DNA of 64,000 nucleotides from Tupaia tana (GCA_026018925.1 JAKSZU010000507.1:1-64000); one strand, 5' to 3'; counted from the stretch's first letter, positions 10,001 through 24,600 are shown. Made by a program: numbers and translations. Notes: generated from the sequence alone by a model not told the origin.

Positions 10001-12340
10001 TTCCTGTGTGTCGATCAGAAGAGAGAAATTTACAATTGAAAGATTTGGATAACAGGACAGAGAAAGAAATAAAAAAGGAAAAAAATGTACCTGGCTGAAA
10101 GAGGGGGCTCTGGCCTGGGGGTCCCGGGGCTGGAACTACTGGGGGCAGTCCTCCCTCGGAGATTCTGGCCCAGGGGTCGAAAGATGGGGGTGTGGTGTGG
10201 ATGAACTGAGGGCGTTCCTGTGTGTTGATCAGAAGAGAGAAATTTACAATTGAAAGATGTGGATAACAGGACAGAGAAAGAAATAAAAAAGGAAAAAAAG
10301 TACCTGGCTGAAAGAGGGGGCTCTGGCCTGGGGGTCCCGGGGCTGGAACTACTGGGGGCAGTCCTCCCTCGGAGATCCTGGCCCAGGGGTCGAAAGATGG
10401 GGGTGTGGTGTGGATGAACTGAGGGCGTTCCTGTGTGTCGATCAGAAGAGAGAAATTTACAATTGAAAGATGTGGATAACAGGACAGAGAAAGAAATAAA
10501 AAAGGAAAAAAATGTACCTGGCTGAAAGAGGGGGCTCTGGCCTGGGGGTCCCGGGGCTGGAACTACTGGGGGCAGTCCTCCCTCGGAGATTCTGGCCCAG
10601 GGGTCGAAAGATGGGGGTGTGGTGTGGATGAACTGAGGGCGTTCCTGTGTGTTGATCAGAAGAGAGAAATTTACAATTGAAAGATGTGGATAACAGGACA
10701 GAGAAAGAAATAAAAAAGGAAAAAAATGTACCTGGCTGAAAGAGGGGGCTCTGGCCTGGGGGTCCCGGGGCTGGAACTACTGGGGGCAGTCCTCCCTCGG
10801 AGATCCTGGCCCAGGGGTCGAAAGATGGGGGTGTGGTGTGGATGAACTGAGGGCGTTCCTGTGTGTTGATCAGAAGAGAGAAATTTACAATTGAAAGATG
10901 TGGATAACAGGACAGAGAAAGAAATAAAAAAGGAAAAAAATGTACCTGGCTGAAAGAGGGGGCTCTGGCCTGGGGGTCCCGGGGCTGGAACTACTGGGGG
11001 CAGTCCTCCCTCGGAGATCCTGGCCCAGGGGTCGAAAGATGGGGGTGTGGTGTGGATGAACTGAGGGCGTTCCTGTGTGTTGATCAGAAGAGAGAAATTT
11101 ACAATTGAAAGATGTGGATAACAGGACAGAGAAAGAAATCAAAAAGGAAAAAAATGTACCTGGCTGAAAGAGGGGGCTCTGGCCTGGGGGTCCCGGGGCA
11201 GGAACTACTGGGGGCAGTCCTCCCTCGGAGATCCTGGCCCAGGGGTCGAAAGATGGGGCTGTGGTGTGGATGAACTGAGGGCGTTCCTGTGTGTTGATCA
11301 GAAGAGAGAAATTTACAATTGAAAGATGTGGATAACAGGACAGAGAAAGAAATAAAAAAGGAAAAAAATGTACCTGGCTGAAAGAGGGGGCTCTGGCCTG
11401 GGGGTCCCGGGGCTGGAACTACTGGGGGCAGTCCTCCCTCGGAGATCCTGGCCCAGGGGTCGAAAGATGGGGGTGTGGTGTGGATGAACTGAGGGCGTTC
11501 CTGTGTGTCGATCAGAAGAGAGAAATTTACAATTGAAAGATGTGGATAACAGGACAGAGAAAGAAATAAAAAAAGGAAAAAAATGTACCTGGCTGAAAGA
11601 GGGGGCTCTGGCCTGGGGGTCCCGGGGCTGGAACTACTGGGGGCAGTCCTCCCTCGGAGATCCTGGCCCAGGGGTCGAAAGATGGGGGTGTGGTGTGGAT
11701 GAACTGAGGGCGTTCCTGTGTGTTGATCAGAAGAGAGAAATTTACAATTGAAAGATGTGGATAACAGGACAGAGAAAGAAATAAAAAAGGAAAAAAATGT
11801 ACCTGGCTGAAAGAGGGGGCTCTGGCCTGGGGGTCCCGGGGCTGGAACTACTGGGAGCAGTCCTCCCTCGGAGATCCTGGCCCAGGGGTCGAAAGATGGG
11901 GGTGTGGTGTGGATGAACTGAGGGCGTTCCTGTGTGTTGATCAGAAGAGAGAAATTTACAATTGAAAGATGTGGATAACAGGACAGAGAAAGAAATAAAA
12001 AAGGAAAAAAATGTACCTGGCTGAAAGAGGGGGCTCTGGCCTGGGGGTCCCGGGGCTGGAACTACTGGGGGCAGTCCTCCCTCGGAGATCCTGGCCCAGG
12101 GGTCGAAAGATGGGGGTGTGGTGTGGATGAACTGAGGGCGTTCCTGTGTGTTGATCAGAAGAGAGAAATTTACAATTGAAAGATGTGGATAACAGGACAG
12201 AGAAAGAAATAAAAAAGGAAAAAAATGTACCTGGCTGAAAGAGGGGGCTCTGGCCTGGGGGTCCCGGGGCTGGAACTACTGGGGGCAGTCCTCCCTCGGA
12301 GATCCTGGCCCAGGGGTCGAAAGATGGGGGTGTGGTGTGG

Positions 12341-14484
12341 ATGAACTGATGGCGTTCCTGTGTGTTGATCAGAAGAGAGAAATTTACAATTGAAAGATGT
12401 GGATAACAGGACAGAGAAAGAAATAAAAAAGGAAAAAAATGTACCTGGCTGAAAGAGGGGGCTCTGGCCTGGGGGTCCCGGGGCTGGAACTACTGGGGGC
12501 AGTCCTCCCTCGGAGATCCTGGCCCAGGGGTCGAAAGATGGGGGTGTGGTGTGGAAGAACTGAGGGCGTTCCTGTGTGTTGATCAGAAGAGAGAAATTTA
12601 CAATTGAAAGATGTGGATAACAGGACAGAGAAAGAAATAAAAAAGGAAAAAAATGTACCTGGCTGAAAGAGGGGGCTCTGGCCTGGGGGTCCCGGGGCTG
12701 GAACTACTGGGGGCAGTCCTCCCTCGGAGATCCTGGCCCAGGGGTCGAAAGATGGGGGTGTGGTGTGGATGAACTGAGGGCGTTCCTGTGTGTTGATCAG
12801 AAGAGAGAAATTTACAATTGAAAGATGTGGATAACAGGACAGAGAAAGAAATAAAAAAGGAAAAAAATGTACCTGGCTGAAAGAGGGGGCTCTGGCCTGG
12901 GGGTCCCGGGGCTGGAACTGCTGGGGGCAGTCCTCCCTCGGAGATCCTGGCCCAGGGGTCGAAAGATGGGGGTGTGGTGTGGATGAACTGAGGGCGTTCC
13001 TGTGTGTTGATCAGAAGAGAGAAATTTACAATTGAAAGATGTGGATAACAGGACAGAGAAAGAAATAAAAAAGGAAAAAAATGTACCTGGCTGAAAGAGG
13101 GGGCTCTGGCCTGGGGGTCCCGGGGCTGGAACTACTGGGGGCAGTCCTCCCTCGGAGATCCTGGCCCAGGGGTCGAAAGATGGGGGTGTGGTGTGGATGA
13201 ACTGAGGGCGTTCCTGTGTGTTGATCAGAAGAGAGAAATTTACAATTGAAAGATGTGGATAACAGGACAGAGAAAGAAATAAAAAAGGAAAAAAATGTAC
13301 CTGGCTGAAAGAGGGGGCTCTGGCCTGGGGGTCCCGGGGCTGGAACTACTGGGGGCAGTCCTCCCTCGGAGATCCTGGCCCAGGGGTCGAAAGATGGGGG
13401 TGTGGTGTGGATGAACTGATGGCGTTCCTGTGTGTTGATCAGAAGAGAGAAATTTACAATTGAAAGATGTGGATAACAGGACAGTGAAAGAAATAAAAAA
13501 GGAAAAAAATGTACCTGGCTGAAAGAGGGGGCTCTGGCCTGGGGGTCCCGGGGCTGGAACTACTGGGGGCAGTCCTCCCTCGGAGATCCTGGCCCAGGGG
13601 TCGAAAGATGGGGGTGTGGTGTGGATGAACTGAGGGCGTTCCTGTGTGTTGATCAGAAGAGAGAAATTTACAATTGAAAGATGTGGATAACAGGACAGAG
13701 AAAGAAATAAAAAAGGAAAAAAATGTACCTGGCTGAAAGAGGGGGCTCTGGCCTGGGGGTCCCGGGGCTGGAACTACTGGGGGCAGTCCTCCCTCGGAGA
13801 TCCTGGCCCAGGGGTCGAAAGATGGGGGTGTGGTGTGGAAGAACTGAGGGCGTTCCTGTGTGTTGATCAGAAGAGAGAAATTTACAATTGAAAGATGTGG
13901 ATAACAGGACAGAGAAAGAAATAAAAAAGGAAAAAAATGTACCTGGCTGAAAGAGGGGGCTCTGGCCTGGGGGTCCCGGGGCTGGAACTACTGGGGGCAG
14001 TCCTCCCTCGGAGATCCTGGCCCAGGGGTCGAAAGATGGGGGTGTGGTGTGGATGAACTGAGGGCGTTCCTGTGTGTTGATCAGAAGAGAGAAATTTACA
14101 ATTGAAAGATGTGGATAACAGGACAGAGAAAGAAATAAAAAAGGAAAAAAATGTACCTGGCTGAAAGAGGGGGCTCTGGCCTGGGGGTCCCGGGGCTGGA
14201 ACTGCTGGGGGCAGTCCTCCCTCGGAGATCCTGGCCCAGGGGTCGAAAGATGGGGGTGTGGTGTGGATGAACTGAGGGCGTTCCTGTGTGTTGATCAGAA
14301 GAGAGAAATTTACAATTGAAAGATGTGGATAACAGGACAGAGAAAGAAATAAAAAAGGAAAAAAATGTACCTGGCTGAAAGAGGGGGCTCTGGCCTGGGG
14401 GTCCCGGGGCTGGAACTACTGGGGGCAGTCCTCCCTCGGAGATCCTGGCCCAGGGGTCGAAAGATGGGGGTGTGGTGTGGATGA
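12341..14484 (+). repeat. Nested short duplication, present only in copy 1
   Basis: The variant gaactgatgg occurs at 12341 and again at 13411, exactly 1,070 bp (5 monomers) later. The variants gtggaagaac (12551, 13835) and gaactgctgg (about 12915, 14199) recur at 1,284 bp (6 monomers), the second run having gained one monomer marked by acagtgaaag at about 13481. Copy 2 of the large block has a single gaactgatgg at 29039, followed by acagtgaaag, so it matches only the second run. Either copy 1 gained five monomers by local duplication after the large duplication, or copy 2 lost them. Confidence 0.8.
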
Positions 14485-17400
14485 ACTGAGGGCGTTCCTG
14501 TGTGTTGATCAGAAGAGAGAAATTTACAATTGAAAGATGTGGATAACAGGACAGAGAAAGAAATAAAAAAGGAAAAAAATGTACCTGGCTGAAAGAGGGG
14601 GCTCTGGCCTGGGGGTCCCGGGGCTGGAACTACTGGGGGCAGTCCTCCCTCGGAGATCCTGGCCCAGGGGTCGAAAGATGGGGGTGTGGTGTGGATGAAC
14701 TGAGGGCGTTCCAGTGTGTCGATCAGAAGAGAGAAATTTACAATTGAAAGATGTGGATAACAGGACAGAGAAAGAAATAAAAAAGGAAAAAAATGTACCT
14801 GGCTGAAAGAGGGGGCTCTGGCCTGGGGGTCCCGGGGCTGGAACTACTGGGGGCAGTCCTCCCTCGGAGATTCTGGCCCAGGGGTCGAAAGATGGGGGTG
14901 TGGTGTGGATGAACTGAGGGCGTTCCTGTGTGTTGATCAGAAGAGAGAAATTTACAATTGAAAGATGTGGATAACAGGACAGAGAAAGAAATAAAAAAGG
15001 AAAAAAATGTACCTGGCTGAAAGAGGGGGCTCTGGCCTGGGGGTCCCCGGGCTGGAACTACTGGGGGCAGTCCTCCCTCGGAGATCCTGGCCCAGGGGTC
15101 GAAAGATGGGGGTGTGGTGTGGATGAACTGAGGGCGTTCCTGTGTGTTGATCGGAAGAGAGAAATTTACAATTGAAAGATGTGGATAACAGGACAGAGAA
15201 AGAAATAAAAAAGGAAAAAAAATGTACCTGGCTGAAAGAGGGGGCTCTGGCCTGGGGGTCCCGGGGCTGGAACTACTGGGGGCAGTCCTCCCTCGGAGAT
15301 CCTGGCCCAGGGGTCGAAAGATGGGGGTGTGGTGTGGATGAACTGAGGGCGTTCCTGTGTGTTGATCAGAAGAGAGAAATTTACAATTGAAAGATGTGGA
15401 TAACAGGACAGAGAAAGAAATAAAAAAGGAAAAAAATGTACCTGGCTGAAAGAGGGGGATCTGGCCTGGGGGTCCCGGGGCTGGAACTACTGGGGGTAGT
15501 CCTCCCTCGGAGATCCTGGCCCAGGGGTCAAAAGATGGGGGTGTGGTGTGGATGAACTGAGGGCGTTCCTGTGTGTTGATCAGAAGAGAGAAATTTACAA
15601 TTGAAAGATGTGGATAACAGGACAGAGAAAGAAATAAAAAAGGAAAAAAATTGTACCTGGCTGAAAGAGGGGGCTCTGGCCTGGGGGTCCCGGGGCTGGA
15701 ACTACTGGGGGCAGTCCTCCCTCGGAGATCCTGGCCCAGGGGTCGAAAGATGGGGGTGTGGTGTGGATGAACTGAGGGCGTTCCTGTGTGTTGATCAGAA
15801 GAGAGAAATTTACAATTGAAAGATGTGGATAACAGGACAGAGAAAGAAATAAAAAAGGAAAAAAATGTACCTGGCTGAAAGAGGGGGCTCTGGCCTGGGG
15901 GTCCCGGGGCTGGAACTACTGGGGGCAGTCCTCCCTCGGAGATCCTGGCCCAGGGGTCGAAAGATGGGGGTGTGGTGTGGATGAACTGAGGGCGTTCCTG
16001 TGTGTTGATCAGAAGAGAGAAATTTACAATTGAAAGATGTGGATAACATGACAGAGAAAGAAATAAAAAAGGAAAAAAATGTACCTGGCTGAAAGAGGGG
16101 GCTCTGGCCTGGGGGTCCCGGGGCAGGAACTACTGGGGGCAGTCCTCCCTCGGAGATCCTGGCCCAGGGGTCGAAAGATGGGGGTGTGACGTGGATGAAC
16201 TGAGGGCGTTCCTGTGTGTCGATCAGAAGAGAGAAATTTACAATTGAAAGATGTGGATAACAGGACAGAGAAAGAAATAAAAAAGGAAAAAAATGTACCT
16301 GGCTGAAAGAGGGGGCTCTGGCCTGGGGGTCCCGGGGCTGGAACTACTGGGGGCAGTCCTCCCTCGGAGATCCTGGCCCAGGGGTCGAAAGATGGTGGTG
16401 TGGTGTGGATGAACTGAGGGCGTTCCTGTGTGTTGATCAGAAGAGAGAAATTTACAACTGAAAGATGTGGATAACAGGACAGAGAAAGAAATAAAAAAGG
16501 AAAAAAATGTACCTGGCTGAAAGAGGGGGCTCTGGCCTGGGGGTCCCGGGGCTGGAACTACTGGGGGCAGTCCTCCCTCGGAGATCCTGGCCCAGGGGTC
16601 GAAAGATGGGGGTGTGGTGTGGATGAACTGAGGGCGTTCCTGTGTGTTGATCAGAAGAGAGAAATTTACAATTGAAAGATGTGGATAACAGGACAGAGAA
16701 AGAAATAAAAAAGGAAAAAAATGTACCTGGCTGAAAGAGGGGGCTCTGGCCTGGGGGTCCCGGGGCTGGAACTACTGGGGGCAGTCCTCCCTCGGAGATC
16801 CTGGCCCAGGGGTCGAAAGATGGGGGTGTGGTGTGGATGAACTGAGGGCGTTCCTGTGTGTTGATCAGAAGAGAGAAATTTACAATTGAAAGATGTGGAT
16901 AACAGGACAGAGAAAGAAATAAAAAAGGAAAAAAATGTACCTGGCTGAAAGAGGGGGCTCTGGCCTGGGGGTCCCGGGGCTGGAACTACTGGGGGCAGTC
17001 CTCCCTCGGAGATCCTGGCCCAGGGGTCGAAAGATGGGGGTGTGGTGTGGATGAACTGAGGGCGTTCCTGTGTGTTGATCAGAAGAGAGAAATTTACAAT
17101 TGAAAGATGTGGATAACAGGACAGAGAAAGAAATAAAAAAGGAAAAAAATGTACCTGGCTGAAAGAGGGGGCTCTGGCCTGGGGGTCCCGGGGTTGGAAC
17201 TACTGGGGGCAGTCCTCCCTCGGAAATCCTGGCCCAGGGGTCGAAAGATGGGGGTGTGGTGTGGATGAACTGAGGGCGTTCCTGTGTGTTGATCAGAAGA
17301 GAGAAATTTACAATTGAAAGATGTGGATAACAGGACAGAGAAAGAAATAAAAAAGGAAAAAAATGTACCTGGCTGAAAGAGGGGGCTCTGGCCTGGGGGT

Positions 17401-18682
17401 CCAGGGGCTGGAACTACTGGGGGCAGTCCTCCCTCGGAGATCCTGGCCCAGGGGTCGAAAGATGGGGGTGTGGTGTCGATGAACTGAGGGCGTTCCTGTG
17501 TGTTGATCAGAAGAGAGAAATTTACAATTGAAAGATGTGGATAACAGGACAGAGAAAGAAATAAAAAAGGAAATAATGTACCTGGCTGAAAGAGGGGGCT
17601 CTGGCCTGGGGGTCCTGGGGCTGGAACTACTGGGGGCAGTCCTCCCTCGGAGATCCTGGCCCAGGGGTCGAAAGATGGGGGTGTGATGTGGATGAACTGA
17701 GGGCGTTCCTGTGTGTCGATCAGAAGAGAGAAATTTACAATTGAAAGATGTGGATAACAGGACAGAGAAAGAAATAAAAAAGGAAAAAAATGTACCTGGC
17801 TGAAAGAGGGGGCTCTGGCCTGGGGGTCCCGGGGCTGGAACTACTGGGGGCAGTCCTCCCTCGGAGATCCTGGCCCAGGGGTCGAAAGATGGGGGTGTGG
17901 TGTGGATGAACTGAGGGCGTTCCTCTGTGTTGATCAGAAGAGAGAAATTTACAATTGAAAGATGTGGATAACAGGACAGAGAAAGAAATAAAAAAGGAAA
18001 AAAATGTACCTGGCTGAAAGAGGGGGCTCTGGCCTGGGGGTCCCGGGGCTGGAACTACTGGGGGCAGTCCTCCCTCGGAGATCCTGGCCCAGGGGTCGAA
18101 AGATGGGGGTGTGGTGTGGATGAACTGAGGGCGTTCCTCTGTGTTGATCAGAAGAGAGAAATTTACAATTGAAAGATGTGGATAACAGGACAGAGAAAGA
18201 AATAAAAAAGGAAAAAAATGTACCTGGCTGAAAGAGGGGGCTCTGGCCTGGGGGTCCCGGGGCTGGAACTACTGGGGGCAGTCCTCCCTCGGAGATCCTG
18301 GCCCAGGGGTCGAAAGATGGGGGTGTGGTGTGGATGAACTGAGGGCGTTCCTGTGTGTTGATCAGAAGAGAGAAATTTACAATTGAAAGATGTGGATAAC
18401 AGGACAGAGAAAGAAATAAAAAAGGAAAAAAATGTACCTGGCTGAAAGAGGGGGCTCTGGCCTGGGGGTCCCCGGGGCTGGAACTACTGGGGGCAGTCCT
18501 CCCTCGGAGATCCTGGCCCAGGGGTCGAAAGATGGGGGTGTGGTGTGGATGAACTGAGGGCGTTCCTGTGTGTTGATCAGAAGAGAGAAATTTACAATTG
18601 AAAGATGTGGATAACAGGACAGAGAAAGAAATAAAAAAGGAAAAAAATGTACCTGGCTGAAAGAGGGGGCTCTGGCCTGGGG

Positions 18683-21600
18683 GTCCCCGGGCTGGAACTA
18701 CTGGGGGCAGTCCTCCCTCGGAGATCCTGGCCCAGGGGTCGAAAGATGGGGCTGTGGTGTGGATGAACTGAGGGCGTTCCTGTGTGTTGATCAGAAGAGA
18801 GAAATTTACAATTGAAAGATGTGGATAACAGGACAGAGAAAGAAATAAAAAAGGAAAAAAATGTACCTGGCTGAAAGAGGGGGCTCTGGCCTGGGGGTCC
18901 CGGGGCTGGAACTACTGGGGGCAGTCCTCCCTCGGAGATCCTGGCCCAGGGGTCGAAAGATGGGGGTGTGGTGTGGATGAACTGAGGGCGTTCCTGTGTG
19001 TTGATCAGAAGAGAGAAATTTACAATTGAAAGATGTGGATAACAGGACAGAGAAAGAAATAAAAAAGGAAAAAAATGTACCTGGCTGAAAGAGGGGGCTC
19101 TGGCCTGGGGGTCCCGGGGCTGGAACTACTGGGGGAAGTCCTCCCTCGGAGATCCTGGCCCAGGGGTCGAAAGATGGGGGTGTGACGTGGATGAACTGAG
19201 GGCGTTTCTGTGTGTCGATCAGAAGAGAGAAATTTACAATTGAAAGATGTGGATAACAGGACAGAGAAAGAAATAAAAAAGGAAAAAAATGTACCTGGCT
19301 GAAAGAGGGGGCTCTGGCCTGGGGGTCCCGGGGCTGGAACTACTGGGGGCAGTCCTCCCTCGGAGATCCTGGCCCAGGGGTCGAAAGATGGGGGTGTGGT
19401 GTGGATGAACTGAGGGCGTTCCTGTGTGTTGATCAGAAGAGAGAAATTTACAATTGAAAGATGTGGATAACAGGACAGAGAAAGAAATAAAAAAGGAAAA
19501 AAATGTACCTGGCTGAAAGAGGGGGCTCTGGCCTGGGGGTCCCGGGGCTGGAACTACTGGGGGCAGTCCTCCCTCGGAGATCCTGGCCCAGGGTTCGAAA
19601 GATGGGGGTGTGGTGTGGATGAACGGAGGGCGTTCCTGTGTGTTGATCAGAAGAGAGAAATTTACAATTGAAAGATGTGGATAACAGGACAGAGAAAGAA
19701 ATAAAAAAGGAAAAAAATGTACCTGGCTGAAAGAGGGGGCTCTGGCCTGGGGGTCCCGGGGCTGGAACTACTGGGGGCAGTCCTCCCTCGGAGATCCTGG
19801 CCCAGGGGTCGAAAGATGGGGGTGTGGTGTGGATGAACTGAGGGCGTTCCTGTGTGTTGATCAGAAGAGAGAAATTTACAATTGAAAGATGTGGATAACA
19901 GGACAGAGAAAGAAATAAAAAAGGAAAAAAATGTACCTGGCTGAAAGAGGGGGCTCTGGCCTGGGGGTCCCGGGGCTGGAACTACTGGGGGCAGTCCTCC
20001 CTCGGAGATCCTGGCCCAGGGGTCGAAAGATGGGGGTGTGGTGTGGATGAACTGAGGGCGTTCCTGTGTGTTGATCAGAAGAGAGAAATTTACAATTGAA
20101 AGATGTGGATAACAGGACAGAGAAAGAAATCAAAAAGGAAAAAAATGTACCTGGCTGAAAGAGGGGGCTCTGGCCTGGGGGTCCCGGGGCTGGAACTACT
20201 GGGGGCAGTCCTCCCTCGGAGATCCTGGCCCAGGGGTCGAAAGATGGGGGTGTGGTGTGGATGAACTGAGGGCGTTCCTGTGTGTTGATCAGAAGAGAGA
20301 AATTTACAATTGAAAGATGTGGATAACAGGACAGAGAAAGAAATAAAAAAGGAAAAAAATGTACCTGGCTGAAAGAGGGGGCTCTGGCCTGGGGGTCCCG
20401 GGGCTGGAACTACTGGGGGCAGTCCTCCCTCGGAGATCCTGGCCCAGGGGTCGAAAGATGGGGGTGTGGTGTGGATGAACTGAGGGCGTTCCTGTGTGTC
20501 GATCAAAAGAGAGAAATTTACAATTGAAAGATGTGGATAACAGGACAGAGAAAGAAATAAAAAAGGAAAAAAATGTACCTGGCTGAAAGAGGGGGCTCTG
20601 GCCTGGGGGTCCCGGGGCTGGAACTACTGGGGGCAGTCCTCCCTCGGAGATCCTGGCCCAGGGGTCGAAAGATGGGGGTGTGGTGTGGATGAACTGAGGG
20701 CGTTCCTGTGTGTTGATCAGAAGAGAGAAATTTACAATTGAAAGATGTGGATAACAGGACAGAGAAAGAAATAAAAAAGGAAAAAAATGTACCTGGCTGA
20801 AAGAGGGGGCTCTGGCCTGGGGGTCCCGGGGCTGGAACTACTGGGGGCAGTCCTCCCTCGGAGATCCTGGCCCAGGGGTCGAAAGATGGGGGGTGTGGTG
20901 TGGATGAACTGAGGGCGTTCCTGTGTGTTGATCAGAAGAGAGAAATTTACAATTGAAAGATGTGGATAACAGGACAGAGAAAAAAATAAAAAAGGAAAAA
21001 AATGTACCTGGCTGAAAGAGGGGGCTCTGGCCTGGGGGTCCCGGGGCTGGAACTACTGGGGGCAGTCCTCCCTCGGAGATCCTGGCCCAGGGGTCGAAAG
21101 ATGGGGGTGTGGTGTGGATGAACTGAGGGCGTTCCTGTGTGTCGATCAGAAGAGAGAAATTTACAATTGAAAGATGTGGATAACAGGACAGAGAAAGAAA
21201 TAAAAAAGGAAAAAAATGTACCTGGCTGAAAGAGGGGGCTCTGGCCTGGGGGTCCCGGGGCTGGAACAACTGGGGGCAGTCGTCCCTCGGAGATCCTGGC
21301 CCAGGGGTCGAAAGATGGGGGTGTGGTGTGGATGAACTGAGGGCGTTCCTGTGTGTTGATCAGAAGAGAGAAATTTACAATTGAAAGATGTGGATAACAG
21401 GACAGAGAAAGAAATAAAAAAGGAAAAAAATGTACCTGGCTGAAAGAGGGGGCTCTGGCCTGGGGGTCCCGGGGCTGGAACTACTGGGGGCAGTCCTCCC
21501 TCGGAGATCCTGGCCCAGGGGTCGAAAGATGGGGGTGTGACGTGGATGAACTGAGGGCGTTCCTGTGTGTCGATCAGAAGAGAGAAATTTACAATTGAAA

Positions 21601-24600
21601 GATGTGGATAACAGGACAGAGAAAGAAATAAAAAAGGAAAAAAATGTACCTGGCTGAAAGAGGGGGCTCTGGCCTGGGGGTACCGGGGCTGGAACTACTG
21701 GGGGCAGTCCTCCCTCGGAGATCCTGGCCCAGGGGTCGAAAGATGGGGGTGTGGTGTGGATGAACTGAGGGCGTTCCTGTGTGTTGATCAGAAGAGAGAA
21801 ATTTACAATTGAAAGATGTGGATAACAGGACAGAGAAAGAAATCAAAAAGGAAAAAAAATGTACCTGGCTGAAAGAGGGGGCTCTGGCCTGGGGGTCCCG
21901 GGGCTGGAACTACTGGGGGCAGTCCTCCCTCGGAGATCCTGGCCCAGGGGTCGAAAGATGGGGGTGTGGTGTGGATGAACTGAGGGCGTTCCTGTGTGTT
22001 GATCAGAAGAGAGAAATTTACAATTGAAAGATGTGGATAACAGGACAGAGAAAGAAATAAAAAAGGAAAAAAATGTACCTGGCTGAAAGAGGGGGCTCTG
22101 GCCTGGGGGTCCCGGGGCTGGAACTACTGGGGGCAGTCCTCCCTCGGAGATCCTGGCCCAGGGGTCGAAAGATGGGGGTGTGGTGTGGATGAACTGAGGG
22201 CGTTCCTGTGTGTTGATCAGAAGAGAGAAATTTACAATTGAAAGATGTGGATAACAGGACAGAGAAAGAAATAAAAAAGGAAAAAAATGTACCTGGCTGA
22301 AAGAGGGGGCTCTGGCCTGGGGGTCCCGGGGCTGGAACTACTGGGGGCAGTCCTCCCTCGGAGATCCTGGCCCAGGGGTCGAAAGATGGGGGTGTGGTGT
22401 GGATGAACTGAGGGCGTTCCTGTGTGTTGATCAGAAGAGAGAAATTTACAATTGAAAGATGTGGATAACAGGACAGAGAAAGAAATAAAAAAGGAAAAAA
22501 ATGTACCTGGCTGAAAGAGGGGGCTCTGGCCTGGGGGTCCCGGGGCTGGAACTACTGGGGGCAGTCCTCCCTCGGAGATCCTGGCCCAGGGGTCGAAAGA
22601 TGGGGGTGTGGTGTGGATGAACTGAGGGCGTTCCTGTGTGTTGATCAGAAGAGAGAAATTTACAATTGAAAGATGTGGATAACAGGACAGAGAAAGAAAT
22701 AAAAAAGGAAAAAAATGTACCTGGCTGAAAGAGGGGGCTCTGGCCTGGGGGTCCCGGGGCTGGAACTACTGGGGGCAGTCCTCCCTCGGAGATCCTGGCC
22801 CAGGGGTCGAAAGATGGGGGTGTGGTGTGGATGAACTGAGGGCGTTCCTGTGTGTTGATCAGAAGAGAGAAATTTACAATTGAAAGATGTGGATAACAGG
22901 ACAGAGAAAGAAATAAAAAAGGAAAAAAATGTACCTGGCTGAAAGAGGGGGCTCTGGCCTGGGGGTCCCGGGGCTGGAACTACTGGGGGCAGTCCTCCCT
23001 CGGAGATCCTGGCCCAGGGGTCGAAAGATGGGGGTGTGGTGTGGATGAACTGAGGGCGTTCCTGTGTGTTGATCAGAAGAGAGAAATTTACAATTGAAAG
23101 ATGTGGATAACAGGACAGAGAAAGAAATAAAAAAGGAAAAAAATGTACCTGGCTGAAAGAGGGGGCTCTGGCCTGGGGGTCCCGGGGCTGGAACTACTGG
23201 GGGCAGTCCTCCCTCGGAGATCCTGGCCCAGGGGTCGAAAGATGGGGCTGTGGTGTGGATGAACTGAGGGCGTTCCTGTGTGTTGATCAGAAGAGAGAAA
23301 TTTACAATTGAAAGATGTGGATAACAGGACAGAGAAAGAAATAAAAAAGGAAAAAAATGTACCTGGCTGAAAGAGGGGGCTCTGGCCTGGGGGTCCCGGG
23401 GCTGGAACTACTGGGGGCAGTCCTCCCTCGGAGATCCTGGCCCAGGGGTCGAAAGATGGGGGTGTGGTGTGGATGAACTGAGGGCGTTCCTGTGTGTCGA
23501 TCAGAAGAGAGAAATTTACAATTGAAAGATGTGGATAACAGGACAGAGAAAGAAATAAAAAAGGAAAAAAATGTACCTGGCTGAAAGAGGGGGCTCTGGC
23601 CTGGGGGTCCCGGGGCTGGAACTACTGGGGGCAGTCCTCCCTCGGAGATCCTGGCCCAGGGGTCGAAAGATGGGGGTGTGGTGTGGATGAACTGAGGGCG
23701 TTCCTGTGTGTTGATCAGAAGAGAGAAATTTACAATTGAAAGATGTGGATAACAGGACAGAGAAAGAAATAAAAAAGGAAAAAAATGTACCTGGCTGAAA
23801 GAGGGGGCTCTGGCCTGGGGGTCCCGGGGCTGGAACTACTGGGGGCAGTCCTCCCTCGGAGATCCTGGCCCAGGGGTCGAAAGATGGGGGTGTGGTGTGG
23901 ATGAACTGAGGGCGTTCCTGTGTGTTGATCAGAAGAGAGAAATTTACAATTGAAAGATGTGGATAACAGGACAGAGAAAGAAATAAAAAAGGAAAAAAAT
24001 GTACCTGGCTGAAAGAGGGGGCTCTGGCCTGGGGGTCCCGGGGCTGGAACTACTGGGGGCAGTCCTCCCTCGGAGATCCTGGCCCAGGGGTCGAAAGATG
24101 GGTTTGTGGTGTGGATGAACTGAGGGCGTTCCTGTGTGTTGATCAGAAGAGAGAAATTTACAATTGAAAGATGTGGATAACAGGACAGAGAAAGAAATAA
24201 AAAAGGAAAAAAATGTACCTGGCTGAAAGAGGGGGCTCTGGCCTGGGGGTCCCGGGGCTGGAACTACTGGGGGCAGTCCTCCCTCGGAGATCCTGGCCCA
24301 GGGGTCGAAAGATGGGGGTGTGGTGTGGATGAACTGAGGGCGTTCCTGTGTGTCGATCAGAAGAGAGAAATTTACAATTGAAAGATGTGGATAACAGGAC
24401 AGAGAAAGAAATAAAAAAGGAAAAAAATGTACCTGGCTGAAAGAGGGGGCTCTGGCCTGGGGGTCCCGGGGCTGGAACTACTGGGGGCAGTCCTCCCTCG
24501 GAGATCCTGGCCCAGGGGTCGAAAGATGGGGGTGTGGTGTGGATGAACTGAGGGCGTTCCTGTGTGTTGATCAGAAAAGAGAAATTTACAATTGAAAGAT

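Larger units (their letters stand above)
2841..18682 (+). repeat. 15.84-kb higher-order block, copy 1 (about 74 monomers)
   Basis: Rare variants occur in this block in the same order and spacing as in the next one, with an offset of 15,840-15,843 bp (74 x 214 = 15,836). Paired markers include gtccccgggc at 2841/18683, gggaagtcct at 3291/19133, gttcgaaag at 3750/19593 followed by gaacggaggg, the ggggctg variant at 7401/23243, ggtttgtggt at 8261/24101 and tgtgttgtgg at 9121/24961. Beyond the internal length differences the pairing resumes: tttggat 10044/26741, ccagtgtg 14711/30339, and tcctctgtg 17921/33548. After 17.93 kb no further paired marker was found, so the right edge could lie anywhere between 17.93 and 18.68 kb. 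Confidence 0.88.
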
